A stretch of DNA of 64,000 nucleotides from an uncultured Streptomyces sp. (lineage in GTDB: Bacteria > Actinomycetota > Actinomycetes > Streptomycetales > Streptomycetaceae), in NCBI RefSeq assembly GCF_947488945.1, contig NZ_CANLBS010000003.1:62001-126000 (forward strand). The letters run 5' to 3'. The position numbers and the translations under genes were made by a program. The notes under the pieces are model-generated. The model worked only from the letters and a program-made list of their open reading frames with translations, did not search any database and was not told where the DNA came from. This document shows, piece after piece, positions 31,408-41,466 of this stretch. Numbering within the stretch: the stretch's first letter is position 1; each line of letters starts with the position of its first letter.

Positions 31408-31441
31408 CAGGGGCGGTACGGAAGATCCCGTACCGCCCCTG
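31408..31441. terminator. Bidirectional hairpin between convergent genes
   Basis: Perfect 14-bp arms (CAGGGGCGGTACGG and complement), 6-nt loop, between the giant regulator and the acyl-CoA ligase. The spacer also carries three CCAGGAGT units near 31289-31312. Confidence 0.8.
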
Positions 31442-31488
31442 CCCGTCCGGTCCCTGCGGTGGGGACGGAGTGAACGGGGCGGATGCCG

Positions 31489-33135
<1,647 letters not shown>

Positions 33136-33187
33136 GGCGTCCTCCCGGTGGGCGCTACGCGGCAGTAAGGGTCCGCTGATTCTGCTC

Positions 33188-33205
33188 ACATACCGCGCGG
33201 TATGT
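33188..33205. promoter_or_regulatory. 18-bp perfect palindrome, TetR-type operator candidate
   Basis: ACATACCGCGCGGTATGT lies in the promoter of the acyl-CoA ligase. Its CATACCG...CGGTATG core has the form of operators used by TetR-family fatty-acid regulators. No TetR gene is adjacent. Confidence 0.6.
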
Positions 33206-33238
33206 CACTACTCCGGGAGGTACCAATCGGCGCGCCGG

Positions 33239-33790
33239 TCAGCGGACGACGTTCAGCTCCGGGTCTTCCCGGAGCTTGCCGAGCGCCCGGGAGACCGCGC
33301 TCTTGACCGTGCCGACGGAGACGCCGAGCAATTCGGCCGTGCGCGCCTCGCTCAGGTCCTCGTAGTACCGCAGGACGACCATCGCCCGCTGCCGCGCGGG
33401 CAGCTTCAGCACCGCCCGCCACATGGCGTCCTGCAGCGTCTGCCGCTCGGCCGGATCGGCCGCGGGGGCGGTCTGCGGCTCGGGCAGCTCCTCGCAGCAG
33501 AACTCATCCACCTTGCGCTTGCGCCACTGCGAGGTCCGCGTATTGACCAGGGTGCGGCGGACGTAGCCGTCGAGCGCCCGCCGGTCCTCGATGCGGTCCC
33601 ACGCCACGTACGTCTTGGTGAGCGCCGTCTGGAGCAGGTCCTCGGCGTCGTTCGGATCGGGGGTCAACGAGCGGGCGGTACGGAGCAGAACGGGCCCGCG
33701 CGCCCTGACGTACGACGTGAACGATCCATACGGCTGGGGGTGTCCGGCGGCGGGACCCTTCACGGCGTCCGTGCGGACTGGCGTGGTCAT
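33239..33790 (-). CDS. SigE-family ECF RNA polymerase sigma factor
   Basis: 183-residue ECF sigma factor of the SigE (SigE70/ECF41-unrelated) family common in streptomycetes. Region 2 is YVRARGPVLLRTARSLTPDPNDAEDLLQ with DRRALDGYVRRTLVNTRTSQ. Region 4 is LPARQRAMVVLRYYEDLSEA with HTH LLGVSVGTVKSAVSRALGKL. An unusual CCEE stretch (EFCCEELPEP) lies in the linker. No anti-sigma gene is adjacent on either side. ATG 33790 is preceded by TAGGTT 6 nt upstream, whose spacer GGAGAC could also act as a ribosome site if transcription starts earlier. Confidence 0.93.
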   Translation of the reverse strand: MTTPVRTDAVKGPAAGHPQPYGSFTSYVRARGPVLLRTARSLTPDPNDAEDLLQTALTKTYVAWDRIEDRRALDGYVRRTLVNTRTSQWRKRKVDEFCCEELPEPQTAPAADPAERQTLQDAMWRAVLKLPARQRAMVVLRYYEDLSEARTAELLGVSVGTVKSAVSRALGKLREDPELNVVR

Positions 33791-33796
33791 GTCTCC

Positions 33797-33802
33797 AACC
33801 TA
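33797..33802 (-). promoter_or_regulatory. -10 box TAGGTT, leaderless layout
   Basis: On the minus strand it ends 6 nt before the ECF sigma ATG. Confidence 0.45.
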
Positions 33803-34513
33803 GGAGCAGGCGGTCGGCCCCGGATCGCCCCCAGGTCCCGAAGCCACGTCCCCCTCAGGTTGGAGGCGCCGCGCGCCCGTCACCTCCTGAAGACGGAGAG
33901 CGCGTACCGCCGCACCAGGGTCACCCCGCCCGCGCATGCGCCTCCACACGCCCCCCGCGCCACCCCTGATCTCCGGGTGCGCACACTCCTCCCCGCCCGG
34001 GCCGCCCCTTCCCCACGACAGCCGACCCCCTCCACCGCGTCACCGCCGTCTCGGCATTCCGCCCCAGCCCTCCCCCTCACCTCACCAGCGCCTCTTCGCC
34101 CCCCTGGTTCGACACGATCGCCACGATCGACAGGCCGACCGACCCGCCCGCCGCGACGGCGCGGGCCCTACGACCGCCGCTACGGCGACACCCGCGCCCG
34201 CCCGGACCGACCGGAGCGGCGCGCCGGGCCGCCGCGCACACCCGCCGGAACCCGCCCCCCGGCGTGTGGTCCGCCCTCTCCGCGCCGGGGCGGCCGGACG
34301 GCCGGTCCGGCGTGGACCACGACGTCGCGGTACCAGAGCTGCCCCTGCCGATTCCCCTCGAATCCCGGGCACGGTCCGGTTCCCCCGCAAGCATGAAGAA
34401 CTACGGATAAACCGCCTTCATGGATATGAAACCGGACCCAACCAGTCCGCAGCCATACGGCCCACTCGTACGGCCCGCTTCCTTTTTTCGAACGAACGTA
34501 CGAAACTGAACTC
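33803..34513. other. Intergenic region, about 710 bp
   Basis: No gene is supported; the left part is C-rich low-complexity sequence. From about 34390 it becomes less GC-rich (ACTACGGATAAACC, TTCCTTTTTTCGAACGAACG). That is probably the promoter of the primase-polymerase gene, with iterated CGAA units at 34489-34504. Confidence 0.45.
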
Positions 34514-35410
34514 ATGGCCACTCTCGACCGGCAGACCCCCACCCTGGTCCTGGCACACGCGCTGGCAGCAGCCGAGCGCGGCCTCCCCGTCATCCCACTG
34601 ACCGCGTCGAAGCTTCCCGCTCTCCGGTCCCCCCACCACGGCGAGACGCCGCGCGTGCCCTGCAAGGGCGAGTGCGGGCTGCCCGGCCACGGAGTGCACG
34701 ACGCCACCACCGACCCTGCCGCCGTCCGCGCCCTGTTCGCCGCAGCGCCCAGGGCCACCGGGTACGGCATCGCCTGCGGCCGGGCCCCCCACCGCCTCAT
34801 CGGGATCGACCTGGACGTGGACCCGGACACCGGCAACGACTCCGTCGGGGCGCTGCGCCTGCTCGGGCTCCAGCACCTGTTCACGCTCCCGCCCACCGTC
34901 ACGGTGCTGACGCCCAGCGGCGGACGCCACCTCTGGTTCACCGGCCCCGCCCACCTCGCCGTACCCAACTCCGCGAGCCGCCTTGCCCCGGGCATCGACG
35001 TGCGCGGCGCCGGCGGGTACCTCGTGGGCCCCGGTTCGGCCACCGCCCGCGGCGTCTACCGGCTCGCCCCCGGCACCGCCCACCTCGAACCGGCGCCCTG
35101 TCCCCGCGCGCTGCTCCATCTCCTCGCCCCGCCCGGCCGCCCGAGACACGCGCCGCAGAACTCCTCAACTCCGTCCGCACCCGGCCGCCAGGGAGAGGGC
35201 CTGGTCCGGTTCGTGCGCGCGGCGCGGGCCGGCGAGCGCAACACCCGGCTGTTCTGGGCGGCCTGCCGAGCGTACGAGCACGGGTACGGCGACGAACTCG
35301 CCGACGCCCTCACCACGGCCGCCGTACACGCCGGACTCCCCGTCCACGAGGCCCGCGCCACCATCGCCTCCGCGGCCCGTCTCACCTCGGGACGCCCCGA
35401 CCCCCTCTGA
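34514..35410 (+). CDS. Bifunctional DNA primase/polymerase (prim-pol) domain protein
   Basis: 298-residue archaeo-eukaryotic primase-like protein. The N-terminal half has HALAAAERGLPVIPL, RLIGIDLDVDP (catalytic Asp-x-Asp), TPSGGRHLWFTG (sGGxH nucleotide-binding motif) and DVRGAGGYLVGPGS, the prim-pol core of plasmid and phage replicases. The C-terminal 100 residues are helical (RFVRAARAGERNTRLFWAAC ... ADALTTAAVHAG), as in related replication proteins. No helicase domain is fused. Prim-pol proteins of this size are common in streptomycete chromosomes and may act in repair or plasmid-like replication. No mobile-element genes are adjacent. Confidence 0.88.
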   Translation: MATLDRQTPTLVLAHALAAAERGLPVIPLTASKLPALRSPHHGETPRVPCKGECGLPGHGVHDATTDPAAVRALFAAAPRATGYGIACGRAPHRLIGIDLDVDPDTGNDSVGALRLLGLQHLFTLPPTVTVLTPSGGRHLWFTGPAHLAVPNSASRLAPGIDVRGAGGYLVGPGSATARGVYRLAPGTAHLEPAPCPRALLHLLAPPGRPRHAPQNSSTPSAPGRQGEGLVRFVRAARAGERNTRLFWAACRAYEHGYGDELADALTTAAVHAGLPVHEARATIASAARLTSGRPDPL

Positions 35411-35753
35411 CGCACAGGGCGCGAGGGAGGACCGATGCGCGCGGCGCGGGCGGGACGGAGCGGGCAGCGCGGAGCGGCGCGGGCGGGACGGAGCGCGGAC
35501 GTGACGGGCGCGGAGGAAGGGGGCGCGGGCGTGACGGGGGACGGGGCGTGGGGGGACGGCTCGCGGCGCGGAGGTAGGGTGCCATTCGGCCCTCCAGGTC
35601 CCTCAGGGTTCACCCCGGATTCGTCCCGCTCACCCGGATCGTTCCGCTCTCCCCGGATCCGCGGGTTCGGCCCACGCCGACGTGCGTGCGGTGCGGACAC
35701 ACCCGTCGAAACGGGCCGCGGGGGCCCAGGCGATCGGAAGGTTCGGGTAAGGC
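35411..35753. other. Intergenic region with a 22-bp direct repeat
   Basis: GCGGCGCGGGCGGGACGGAGCG occurs at 35441-35462 and again at 35474-35495 (33-bp period), followed by iterated CCCGGAT/CCGCTC units. No gene is seen. Confidence 0.45.
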
Positions 35754-36932
35754 ATGTCGGCCGCAGCGCGAGAGACGGCCGAGGTACCCGCCACGTCCCC
35801 GCACCCCCCTCGGCGCCGCTTCCGGCGACATGTTCCGGCCGCCGCGTGGGCCGTCATCCTGTACGCCGCCGTCCGCGCCACGTCCCTCGCCGCCCTCGCC
35901 CTCTGGTGCCGCTCCACGGGAAAGAGCCCGCGCGTCCTGCTGTCGGAACGCTGGGACTCCCTCTGGTACGTACGGGTCGCGGCGCACGGGTACGACTTCA
36001 CGCTCACCGCACCCGACGGCAGATCACTGCCCAGCACCGCCTTCTTCCCCCTGCTGCCCTGGCTGGAGACGGGAGTCCACCGGGCCACCGGGGTCGGCCT
36101 GCCGACAGCCGGCCTGCTCGTCGGCGCGGTGGCCTCCCTCCTGGCCGCATGGGGGATCTTCCACGTCGTGCGCACCGGTCACGGGGACCGCGCGGGCGTC
36201 GTCTGCGTGGTGCTGTGGGCCGCCGTCCCGGTCGGCATCGTGCAGTCGATGGCGTACAGCGAGGCGTTGTTCGTCGCGCTGGCGGCGTGGGCCCTCCACG
36301 CCGTGCTGACGCGGCGCCTGCTGCTCGCAGGGACGCTCGCCTGCCTCGCGGGGCTGACCCGCCCCGTCGGCCTCGCCGTGACGGCGGCGCTCCTCCTCGC
36401 TGTGTGGCAACTCGGGCGACGCGGTGGACTGCGTACCGCGCAGCAACGTCTCACCGCCCTGCTCGCCTGCCTGATCGCACCGACGGGTGCGGTGACGTAC
36501 ATCCTCTGGGTCGGCGAGCGCCAGGGAAATCCGCTCGGTTACCTCGACGTCCAGGCCTCCTGGGGCAACGGGTTCGACGGCGGCTGGGCCTTCGCCACGT
36601 TCCTCACCGGAGGGCTCAGCCCGTGGCTGTCCGCCGGCACTCTCCTGCTGCTCCTCGCCCTCGCCACCTGGCCGCACATCCCCGCCAAGTCCCGGCCCCA
36701 ACCGGCCCCCGTGCTCCTGTACTCGGCGATCGTCACCCTGCTCGCCCTCGGCGCCTCCGGCTACTTCGGTTCCAAACCCCGCCTCCTCCTGCCCGCCTTC
36801 CCCCTCCTGGTCCCCCTGGCCGTCGCCCTTGCCCGCCGTCGCCCCCGCGTCCTGTACGCCACCCTGATCCCCCTCACCCTCGCCTCCGCCGCCTACGGCG
36901 CCTTCTGGCTCAACGGCTCGGGTCCGCCGTGA
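35754..36932 (+). CDS. Polytopic membrane glycosyltransferase, mannosyltransferase (PIG-V-like)
   Basis: 392-residue integral membrane protein with about eight to ten hydrophobic helices. SERWDSLWYVRVAAHGYDFT matches the WD..WY..IA..GY motif of PIG-V/GT-C mannosyltransferases, and FFPLLPWLETGVHR follows as in that family. These enzymes use a polyprenyl-phosphate sugar on the outer face of the membrane; donor and acceptor here are unknown. The N-terminal 27 residues are Arg/Pro-rich and cytoplasmic. ATG 35754 follows GGTAAGG. A truncated NUDIX-like frame with a perfect Shine-Dalgarno follows. Confidence 0.85.
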   Translation: MSAAARETAEVPATSPHPPRRRFRRHVPAAAWAVILYAAVRATSLAALALWCRSTGKSPRVLLSERWDSLWYVRVAAHGYDFTLTAPDGRSLPSTAFFPLLPWLETGVHRATGVGLPTAGLLVGAVASLLAAWGIFHVVRTGHGDRAGVVCVVLWAAVPVGIVQSMAYSEALFVALAAWALHAVLTRRLLLAGTLACLAGLTRPVGLAVTAALLLAVWQLGRRGGLRTAQQRLTALLACLIAPTGAVTYILWVGERQGNPLGYLDVQASWGNGFDGGWAFATFLTGGLSPWLSAGTLLLLLALATWPHIPAKSRPQPAPVLLYSAIVTLLALGASGYFGSKPRLLLPAFPLLVPLAVALARRRPRVLYATLIPLTLASAAYGAFWLNGSGPP

Positions 36933-36990
36933 CGGAGCTCACCACCTCGCCGCGCTCCGAGATGCTGACACCCCCTCAGGAGGTGCGGCG

Positions 36991-37164
36991 ATGCGATGGA
37001 AGGTCCACGGGGAACGGCCGGTCTACGAGAACCGGTGGGTCGATGTGTGGTCGGCCGACGTCGAACAGCCGGACGGGCAGCGGGTGGACTACCGGGCCTG
37101 GCGCGCGGCCAACTGGAAACGGGACGGGCTGAGCATGGTCAATCGGCCCATCAGATCGACCTGA
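36991..37164 (+). pseudogene. Truncated NUDIX hydrolase-like N-terminus, 57 codons
   Basis: MRWKVHGERPVYENRWVDVW followed by SADVEQPDGQRVDY looks like the N-terminus of a common actinobacterial NUDIX hydrolase. The frame ends at TGA 37162 after about 57 codons, before any Nudix box. It is preceded by a perfect AGGAGGT at 36979-36985, so it should be translated strongly. The tail WKRDGLSMVNRPIRST does not continue the family. It is most likely a deletion remnant; a genuine short peptide cannot be excluded. Confidence 0.5.
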
Positions 37165-37194
37165 TAAAGAGGAAGCCGCACTCAACAGACGCGC

Positions 37195-37200
37195 TAGCCT
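37195..37200 (+). promoter_or_regulatory. -10 box TAGCCT, leaderless layout
   Basis: Ends exactly 6 nt before the ATG at 37207. Confidence 0.5.
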
Positions 37201-37206
37201 CTCGCC

Positions 37207-37407
37207 ATGGACACGCCCACCCCGGCCGACGGCCCCTTGTCCGACCCGGAGTTCGATCAATTTCGGGGTCTTCTCCGACGGTATTGCGCGCACGAACTCG
37301 ATCAGTGGGAGGCCTTGCAGACCGAAACGCCGTACGGCCCTGCATACGTGCTGCTTACACGCTCCCTGCCGCCCGACACTCTTCCAGAGGCGTACAGGCA
37401 GCTCTAG
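37207..37407 (+). CDS. Small hypothetical protein, 66 aa
   Basis: 66-residue acidic soluble protein, MDTPTPADGPLSDPEFDQFR, with RRYCAHELDQWEALQTETPYGPAYVLLTRSLPPDT. I recall similar small proteins in other Streptomyces genomes but no function. The TAGCCT box 6 nt before ATG supports transcription from this start. Base composition is a little lower in GC than the neighbours. 37408-37502 holds nothing further. Confidence 0.6.
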   Translation: MDTPTPADGPLSDPEFDQFRGLLRRYCAHELDQWEALQTETPYGPAYVLLTRSLPPDTLPEAYRQL

Positions 37408-37502
37408 CCACTCATATGCTGCCGGGAGGAGTCCGTGCCCGCCGCGCCCGGTCAGTCGAGGAATGGCGGGGACCCACTGCGCCCGAAGGACAGCACACTA
37501 GC

Positions 37503-37541
37503 GAACGGCCCCCGACAGATTGACCAGGTCAGGGGCCGTTC
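37503..37541 (-). terminator. Terminator of tRNA-Ser(UGA)
   Basis: Arms GAACGGCCCC (37503-37512) and GGGGCCGTTC (37532-37541), with extra inner pairing, immediately beyond the 3' end of the minus-strand tRNA. Confidence 0.8.
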
Positions 37542-37546
37542 AACTG

Positions 37547-37633
37547 CGGTGGGTGTGGGATTTGAACCCACGGTGACATCGCTGCCACGACGGTTTTCAA
37601 GACCGTTCCCTTAGGCCGCTCGGGCAACCCACC
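37547..37633 (-). tRNA. tRNA-Ser (anticodon UGA)
   Basis: 87 nt: acceptor GGTGGGT/ACCCACC, anticodon stem ACGGT/ACCGT with loop CTTGAAA (UGA), long variable arm, T-loop TTCAAAT, discriminator G. CCA is not encoded. Confidence 0.96.
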
Positions 37634-37689
37634 TCGCGCCGATCGCGGCCCGCAGGGCCCTGGTTCGGCGCGAGGGACAGCCTAGCCGG

Positions 37690-39273
37690 TCAGCTGTCGC
37701 CCTTGCGCGAGCCCAGGGTCACCTCGACCGTGGACTCCTTGCCGTCCCGCTTGTAGGTGACCTCGATCTTGTCGCCCGGCTTGTGGGTCCAGATCTCACC
37801 GATGAGGGTCGGGCCGCTGTCGACGGGGCTACCGCCGAACTTGGTGATGACGTCGCCCGCCTTCAGGCCCGCCTTCGCCGCGGGGCCGCCCGGACTGACG
37901 GCCGCGGAGCCACCGGCGCCCTCCTCGGAGATGACCGCGCCGCCGGTGTTCTCCTCCATGGTGACCGTGGCGCCGATCACCGGGTACACCGGCTCGCCGG
38001 TCTTGATGAGCTGCTCGGCGACGTTCTTCGCCTGGTTGATCGGGATGGCGAAGCCGAGGCCGATCGAACCCGCCTGCGACTGGCCGACGCTGCTGCCGGT
38101 CGACTGGATCGCGGAGTTGATGCCGATGACCGCGCCGCTCTCGTTCAGCAGCGGACCGCCGGAGTTGCCCGGGTTGATCGAGGCGTCGGTCTGCAGCGCG
38201 CTCATGTACGAACTGCTGGAGGAGGAACCGTCGCTGGAGGCGACCGGACGGTTCTTCGCGCTGATGATGCCGGTGGTGACGGTGTTGGAGAGGCCGAAGG
38301 GGGCGCCGATCGCGATGGTGGAGTCGCCGACGGCGACCGCCTCGGAGTCGCCGAGCGGCAGCGGGTTGAGGCCCGCCGGCGGGTTCTTCAGCTTCAGCAC
38401 CGCCACGTCGTAGCCCTCGGCGCGGCCGACCACCTCGGCGTCGTACTTCTTGCCGTTGGAGAACGTCGCCGTGAGCTGGCCGCTGTCCGCCGCGGAGGCC
38501 ACCACGTGGTTGTTGGTGAGGATGTGGCCTTCCTTGTCGTACACGAAGCCGGTGCCGGTGCCGCCCTCGCCGTCGCCGCTCTGGGCGTCGATGGTGACCA
38601 CGCTCGGCAGGGCCTTCGCGGCGACGCCGGCGACCGTGCCGTCCGCGCGCTTGACGGCCTTCGGGCCGTCGGTGGCGGAGATGGTGGTCGAGCCGGAGCC
38701 GTTGTCGCTGCGGTCCGCCGCCCAGTAGCCGAACGCGCCGCCGATACCGCCCGCCACGAGCGCCGCCACGGCGACGGCCGCGACGAGTCCGCCCGCGCGG
38801 CGCTTGCCCGGGTTGCCCGGGCCGCCCGCTCCGTGCTGGTCGTGGGCACCCCAGACCGGGCCGCCCGGGCCGCCCCCGTTCGCGTACGCGGGGAGTGCGG
38901 GCGGGGGCGGCGGCGGCCAGGAACCGGCGGCCGCGGGAGGCTGCGGGGCCGGGTGGCCGGGATCGGGAGTGTGCGGCTGGTGGGCCGGCGGCGGCTCGTA
39001 GGGCGACGGCGGGGGCGTGTGCGCACCCACCGGTGCGCCGTCCTGCGGGGCTGCGGCGCGGTGTGCGGCGGGGCCGGTCGGCACAGCGGGGTCGGTCGGC
39101 GCGGCGGGGTCCGACGGCTCTCCGTACGCGGCGGCCGGGACGTCCGCGGGGGGCGGGGGCGTCGCTCCGGCCCGGGGGTCGGCGGGAGTGGCGCCCGGCA
39201 CGGGAGGTGCTGACGGCACGGGCGGTACGGCGGGAACCGGAGCGCCCTCGTGACCCTCGTTCTCGGTGCTCAC
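37690..39273 (-). CDS. HtrA/DegP-like trypsin-like serine protease with PDZ domain
   Basis: 527-residue membrane-anchored protease. A Pro/Ala-rich cytoplasmic region (1-150) is followed by one transmembrane helix (AGGLVAAVAVAALVAGGIGG, about 161-180), then an extracytoplasmic trypsin-like domain: HILTNNHVV (His), DVAVLKL (Asp) and INPGNSGGPLLN (Ser, about 370). The C-terminal PDZ domain (about 430-520) has GPAAKAGLKAGDVITKFGG. It degrades or refolds misfolded exported proteins at the cell surface. GTG 39273 follows GAGGAG about 10 nt upstream. It is transcribed alone and divergently from the GDPD gene. Confidence 0.94.
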   Translation of the reverse strand: MSTENEGHEGAPVPAVPPVPSAPPVPGATPADPRAGATPPPPADVPAAAYGEPSDPAAPTDPAVPTGPAAHRAAAPQDGAPVGAHTPPPSPYEPPPAHQPHTPDPGHPAPQPPAAAGSWPPPPPPALPAYANGGGPGGPVWGAHDQHGAGGPGNPGKRRAGGLVAAVAVAALVAGGIGGAFGYWAADRSDNGSGSTTISATDGPKAVKRADGTVAGVAAKALPSVVTIDAQSGDGEGGTGTGFVYDKEGHILTNNHVVASAADSGQLTATFSNGKKYDAEVVGRAEGYDVAVLKLKNPPAGLNPLPLGDSEAVAVGDSTIAIGAPFGLSNTVTTGIISAKNRPVASSDGSSSSSSYMSALQTDASINPGNSGGPLLNESGAVIGINSAIQSTGSSVGQSQAGSIGLGFAIPINQAKNVAEQLIKTGEPVYPVIGATVTMEENTGGAVISEEGAGGSAAVSPGGPAAKAGLKAGDVITKFGGSPVDSGPTLIGEIWTHKPGDKIEVTYKRDGKESTVEVTLGSRKGDS

Positions 39274-39471
39274 AGCTCTTTACTCCTCGGTTCCACTCGG
39301 CATTCGGCAGGAGATCCGCTTTGCAGGTGTCGGGGGACAGTTTTTCCCACGCCACGTCAGGCCACTGTAAGCAGGACCTGTGCATCCGTACACCAATCTT
39401 TACATCAGACAAAACGGCGCCTCCGGCACGAGGGGCGCGCGGTCGTCGCGTCGCGGTGACACCATGGCGCG

Positions 39472-40299
39472 GTGACCGACGCACGGCAGCACTCCAGTCG
39501 CACTCCCATCCAGGTCGTGGCCCATCGCGGAGCCTCGGACGACGCCCCCGAGCACACCCTCGCCGCGTACCGGAAGGCGATCGAGGACGGTGCGGACGCG
39601 CTCGAATGCGACGTGCGGCTCACCGCCGACGGCCGGCTCGTCTGCGTCCACGACCGGCGGGTCAACCGCACGTCCAACGGCCGCGGCGCGGTCTCGGCGC
39701 TGGAGCTGGCCGATCTCGCCGCCCTGGACTTCGGCTCGTGGAAGGACCGCGAGGAGTCCCCGGACTGGGATCCGGTGCCGGGCGAGCTCACCTCCGTACT
39801 GACGCTGGAACGTCTCCTGGAGCTCGTCATCGAGGTACGCGCGACGGGCCGGGCGCTTCAGCTCGCGATCGAGACCAAGCACCCGACCCGGTGGGCCGGG
39901 CAGGTGGAGACGCGGCTGCTGGAGCTCCTGACCCGGTTCGGGCTGGACGAGCCGCCCGCGGACGGCCCCGCCCCGGTCCGGGTCATGAGCTTCTCCGCGC
40001 GTTCGCTGCACCGCGTCCGGCTGGCCCGCCCCTCGCTTCCCACCGTCTACCTCATGCAGTTCGTCTCCCCCCGGCTGCGGGACGGCCGGCTCCCCGCGGG
40101 CGCGCGCATCGCTGGGCCGGGCATGCGGATCGTGCGCAACCATCCGGAATACGTGGAGCGGCTGCACCGGGCGGGCCACCCCGTGCACGTGTGGACGGTC
40201 AACGAGCCGGCGGACGTCGCGCGCTGCGCGGAACTCGGCGTGGAAGCGATCATCACCAACCGCCCGAAGCACGTCCTGGCCCAGCTCGGTCGCGCCTGA
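39472..40299 (+). CDS. Glycerophosphodiester phosphodiesterase
   Basis: 275-residue GDPD TIM-barrel enzyme that hydrolyses glycerophosphodiesters to glycerol 3-phosphate and an alcohol. VAHRGASDDAPEHTLAAYRK (His, Arg and Glu of the GDPD signature), ALECDVRLTADGRLVCVHDR (metal Glu/Asp and catalytic His), LAIETKHPTRW (metal Glu and Lys) and VHVWTVNEPAD (conserved Trp-x-Val-Asn) are all intact. No signal peptide, so it is cytosolic. GTG 39472 lies 6 nt after a CACCAT hexamer, a weak leaderless-type layout. Confidence 0.94.
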   Translation: MTDARQHSSRTPIQVVAHRGASDDAPEHTLAAYRKAIEDGADALECDVRLTADGRLVCVHDRRVNRTSNGRGAVSALELADLAALDFGSWKDREESPDWDPVPGELTSVLTLERLLELVIEVRATGRALQLAIETKHPTRWAGQVETRLLELLTRFGLDEPPADGPAPVRVMSFSARSLHRVRLARPSLPTVYLMQFVSPRLRDGRLPAGARIAGPGMRIVRNHPEYVERLHRAGHPVHVWTVNEPADVARCAELGVEAIITNRPKHVLAQLGRA

Positions 40300-40502
40300 C
40301 CACCTGCGCCCCGTGATCCGTCACCGTCACCGCCCGGCTTCCGCACGCCCGGAGCCGCTGCCCCACCTGTCCCGTACCCCGTTGTCCCGTACGCCCCCGC
40401 CCCCGCACCCCGCCCACACCACGACCCTGAACCGCCCCGAACCACCACCCTGCACCGCCCGGAATCGCCCCGGACCGCCCCGAACCGTCGCCGTCCCACC
40501 GA

Positions 40503-40530
40503 CCCCGGACCGGCACCCACCGGTCCGGGG
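40503..40530 (+). terminator. Hairpin after the GDPD gene
   Basis: 11-bp perfect arms (CCCCGGACCGG and complement), 6-nt loop. The rest of 40300-40672 is repetitive CCGCCC/ACCACC-rich DNA without a gene. Confidence 0.6.
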
Positions 40531-40578
40531 CCGGTCCGTCACGGGGAGTGCACCGGCGCACTCGGCGTGTGCACACAC

Positions 40579-40594
40579 GTGACGAATGCGTCAC
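40579..40594. promoter_or_regulatory. Inverted repeat GTGACG-AATG-CGTCAC
   Basis: A perfect 6+6 inverted repeat 79 bp before the ATP-binding regulator gene; candidate operator. Confidence 0.35.
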
Positions 40595-40672
40595 CAGGGC
40601 ACCTCCGGGCGGTTTCCGGCCCCTCCCCTCAGGGCATCCCCATCGTGGCGTGGGGTGAAGGAGGTCTCGGGG

Positions 40673-41206
40673 GTGACGTTGGTGGTGGCACAAGAAGTGC
40701 CCGCGTCGTCGAGCATGGCCGTTCCCCATGGCCCTGCCGGCGTGCGGCAAGCACGGCACCGGATGCGCGAGCAGTTGCGCGGCAACGGGGTCTCGGACTC
40801 CGTCGTCGACGACGCGGTGCTGATCCTCTCCGAACTGCTCAGCAACGCCTGCCGGCACGGCAGGCCGCTGGGACGGCACACGGACGTCGGGGACGGAGAC
40901 GTCCGAGCCGCCTGGCGGGTGGACCGCCGCGGCGCGCTCACCGTGGAGGTCACGGACGGTGGAGGGCCGACCCGTCCGGTCCCCTCCACCCCGTCGGTGA
41001 CCGCGCGCGGCGGCCGCGGACTCACCATCATCAGCGCGCTCGCCGACAAGTGGGGCGTACGCGACGACGCACCGGGCGAAGTGACCGTCTGGGCGCGGGT
41101 CTCCTCGCAGCAGCCGCTCGCCGGCCCCCAAGGGGTGAATGGTTTCGGCAGCCTGACGGGGTTCGAGGGCTTCGATTTCGCCCAGGCCTACGACGACGCG
41201 AACTGA
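40673..41206 (+). CDS. ATP-binding (HATPase_c, RsbW/SpoIIAB-like) regulatory protein
   Basis: 177-residue GHKL protein of the large streptomycete anti-sigma-like family. The N box is LILSELLSNACRHG, the G1 box VEVTDGGGP and the G2 box GGRGLTIISALADKWGV. Such proteins are serine kinases of anti-anti-sigma factors and/or bind sigma factors. No partner gene is adjacent, so the target is unknown. The C-terminal 30 residues (GVNGFGSLTGFEGFDFAQAY) are a Phe/Gly-rich tail outside the fold. GTG 40673 has a near-perfect AAGGAGGT 7 nt upstream, implying strong translation. Confidence 0.87.
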   Translation: MTLVVAQEVPASSSMAVPHGPAGVRQARHRMREQLRGNGVSDSVVDDAVLILSELLSNACRHGRPLGRHTDVGDGDVRAAWRVDRRGALTVEVTDGGGPTRPVPSTPSVTARGGRGLTIISALADKWGVRDDAPGEVTVWARVSSQQPLAGPQGVNGFGSLTGFEGFDFAQAYDDAN

Positions 41207-41466
41207 CCCTCCGGGGCGCCCCCGCACGAGGACGGCGGGCGCCGCGGGGGCCCGTTCCGTGACGCCGGTCCGCATCCGGCCGCCCGTATACGGGGGACGC
41301 CCCCGCACGCGTACACGGGGGCGACCCCGAGCCGCGCCGGACGACCCCGCGCGCCGCGGCCCTGCCGTGCCCGGTCCCCCGCCGCCCCTCGGTTGTCCGT
41401 GGCGGGCGTCACGGAGGCTAGGCTCGCGGCTCAGACCGCACTGTCGCAAACGGGAGATAGCCCACC

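Noticed and set aside
34514..35410. Integrated plasmid or phage marked by a primase-polymerase
   Set aside because: No integrase, excisionase, relaxase, structural genes or tRNA-flanking repeats are present; neighbours are ordinary chromosomal genes.
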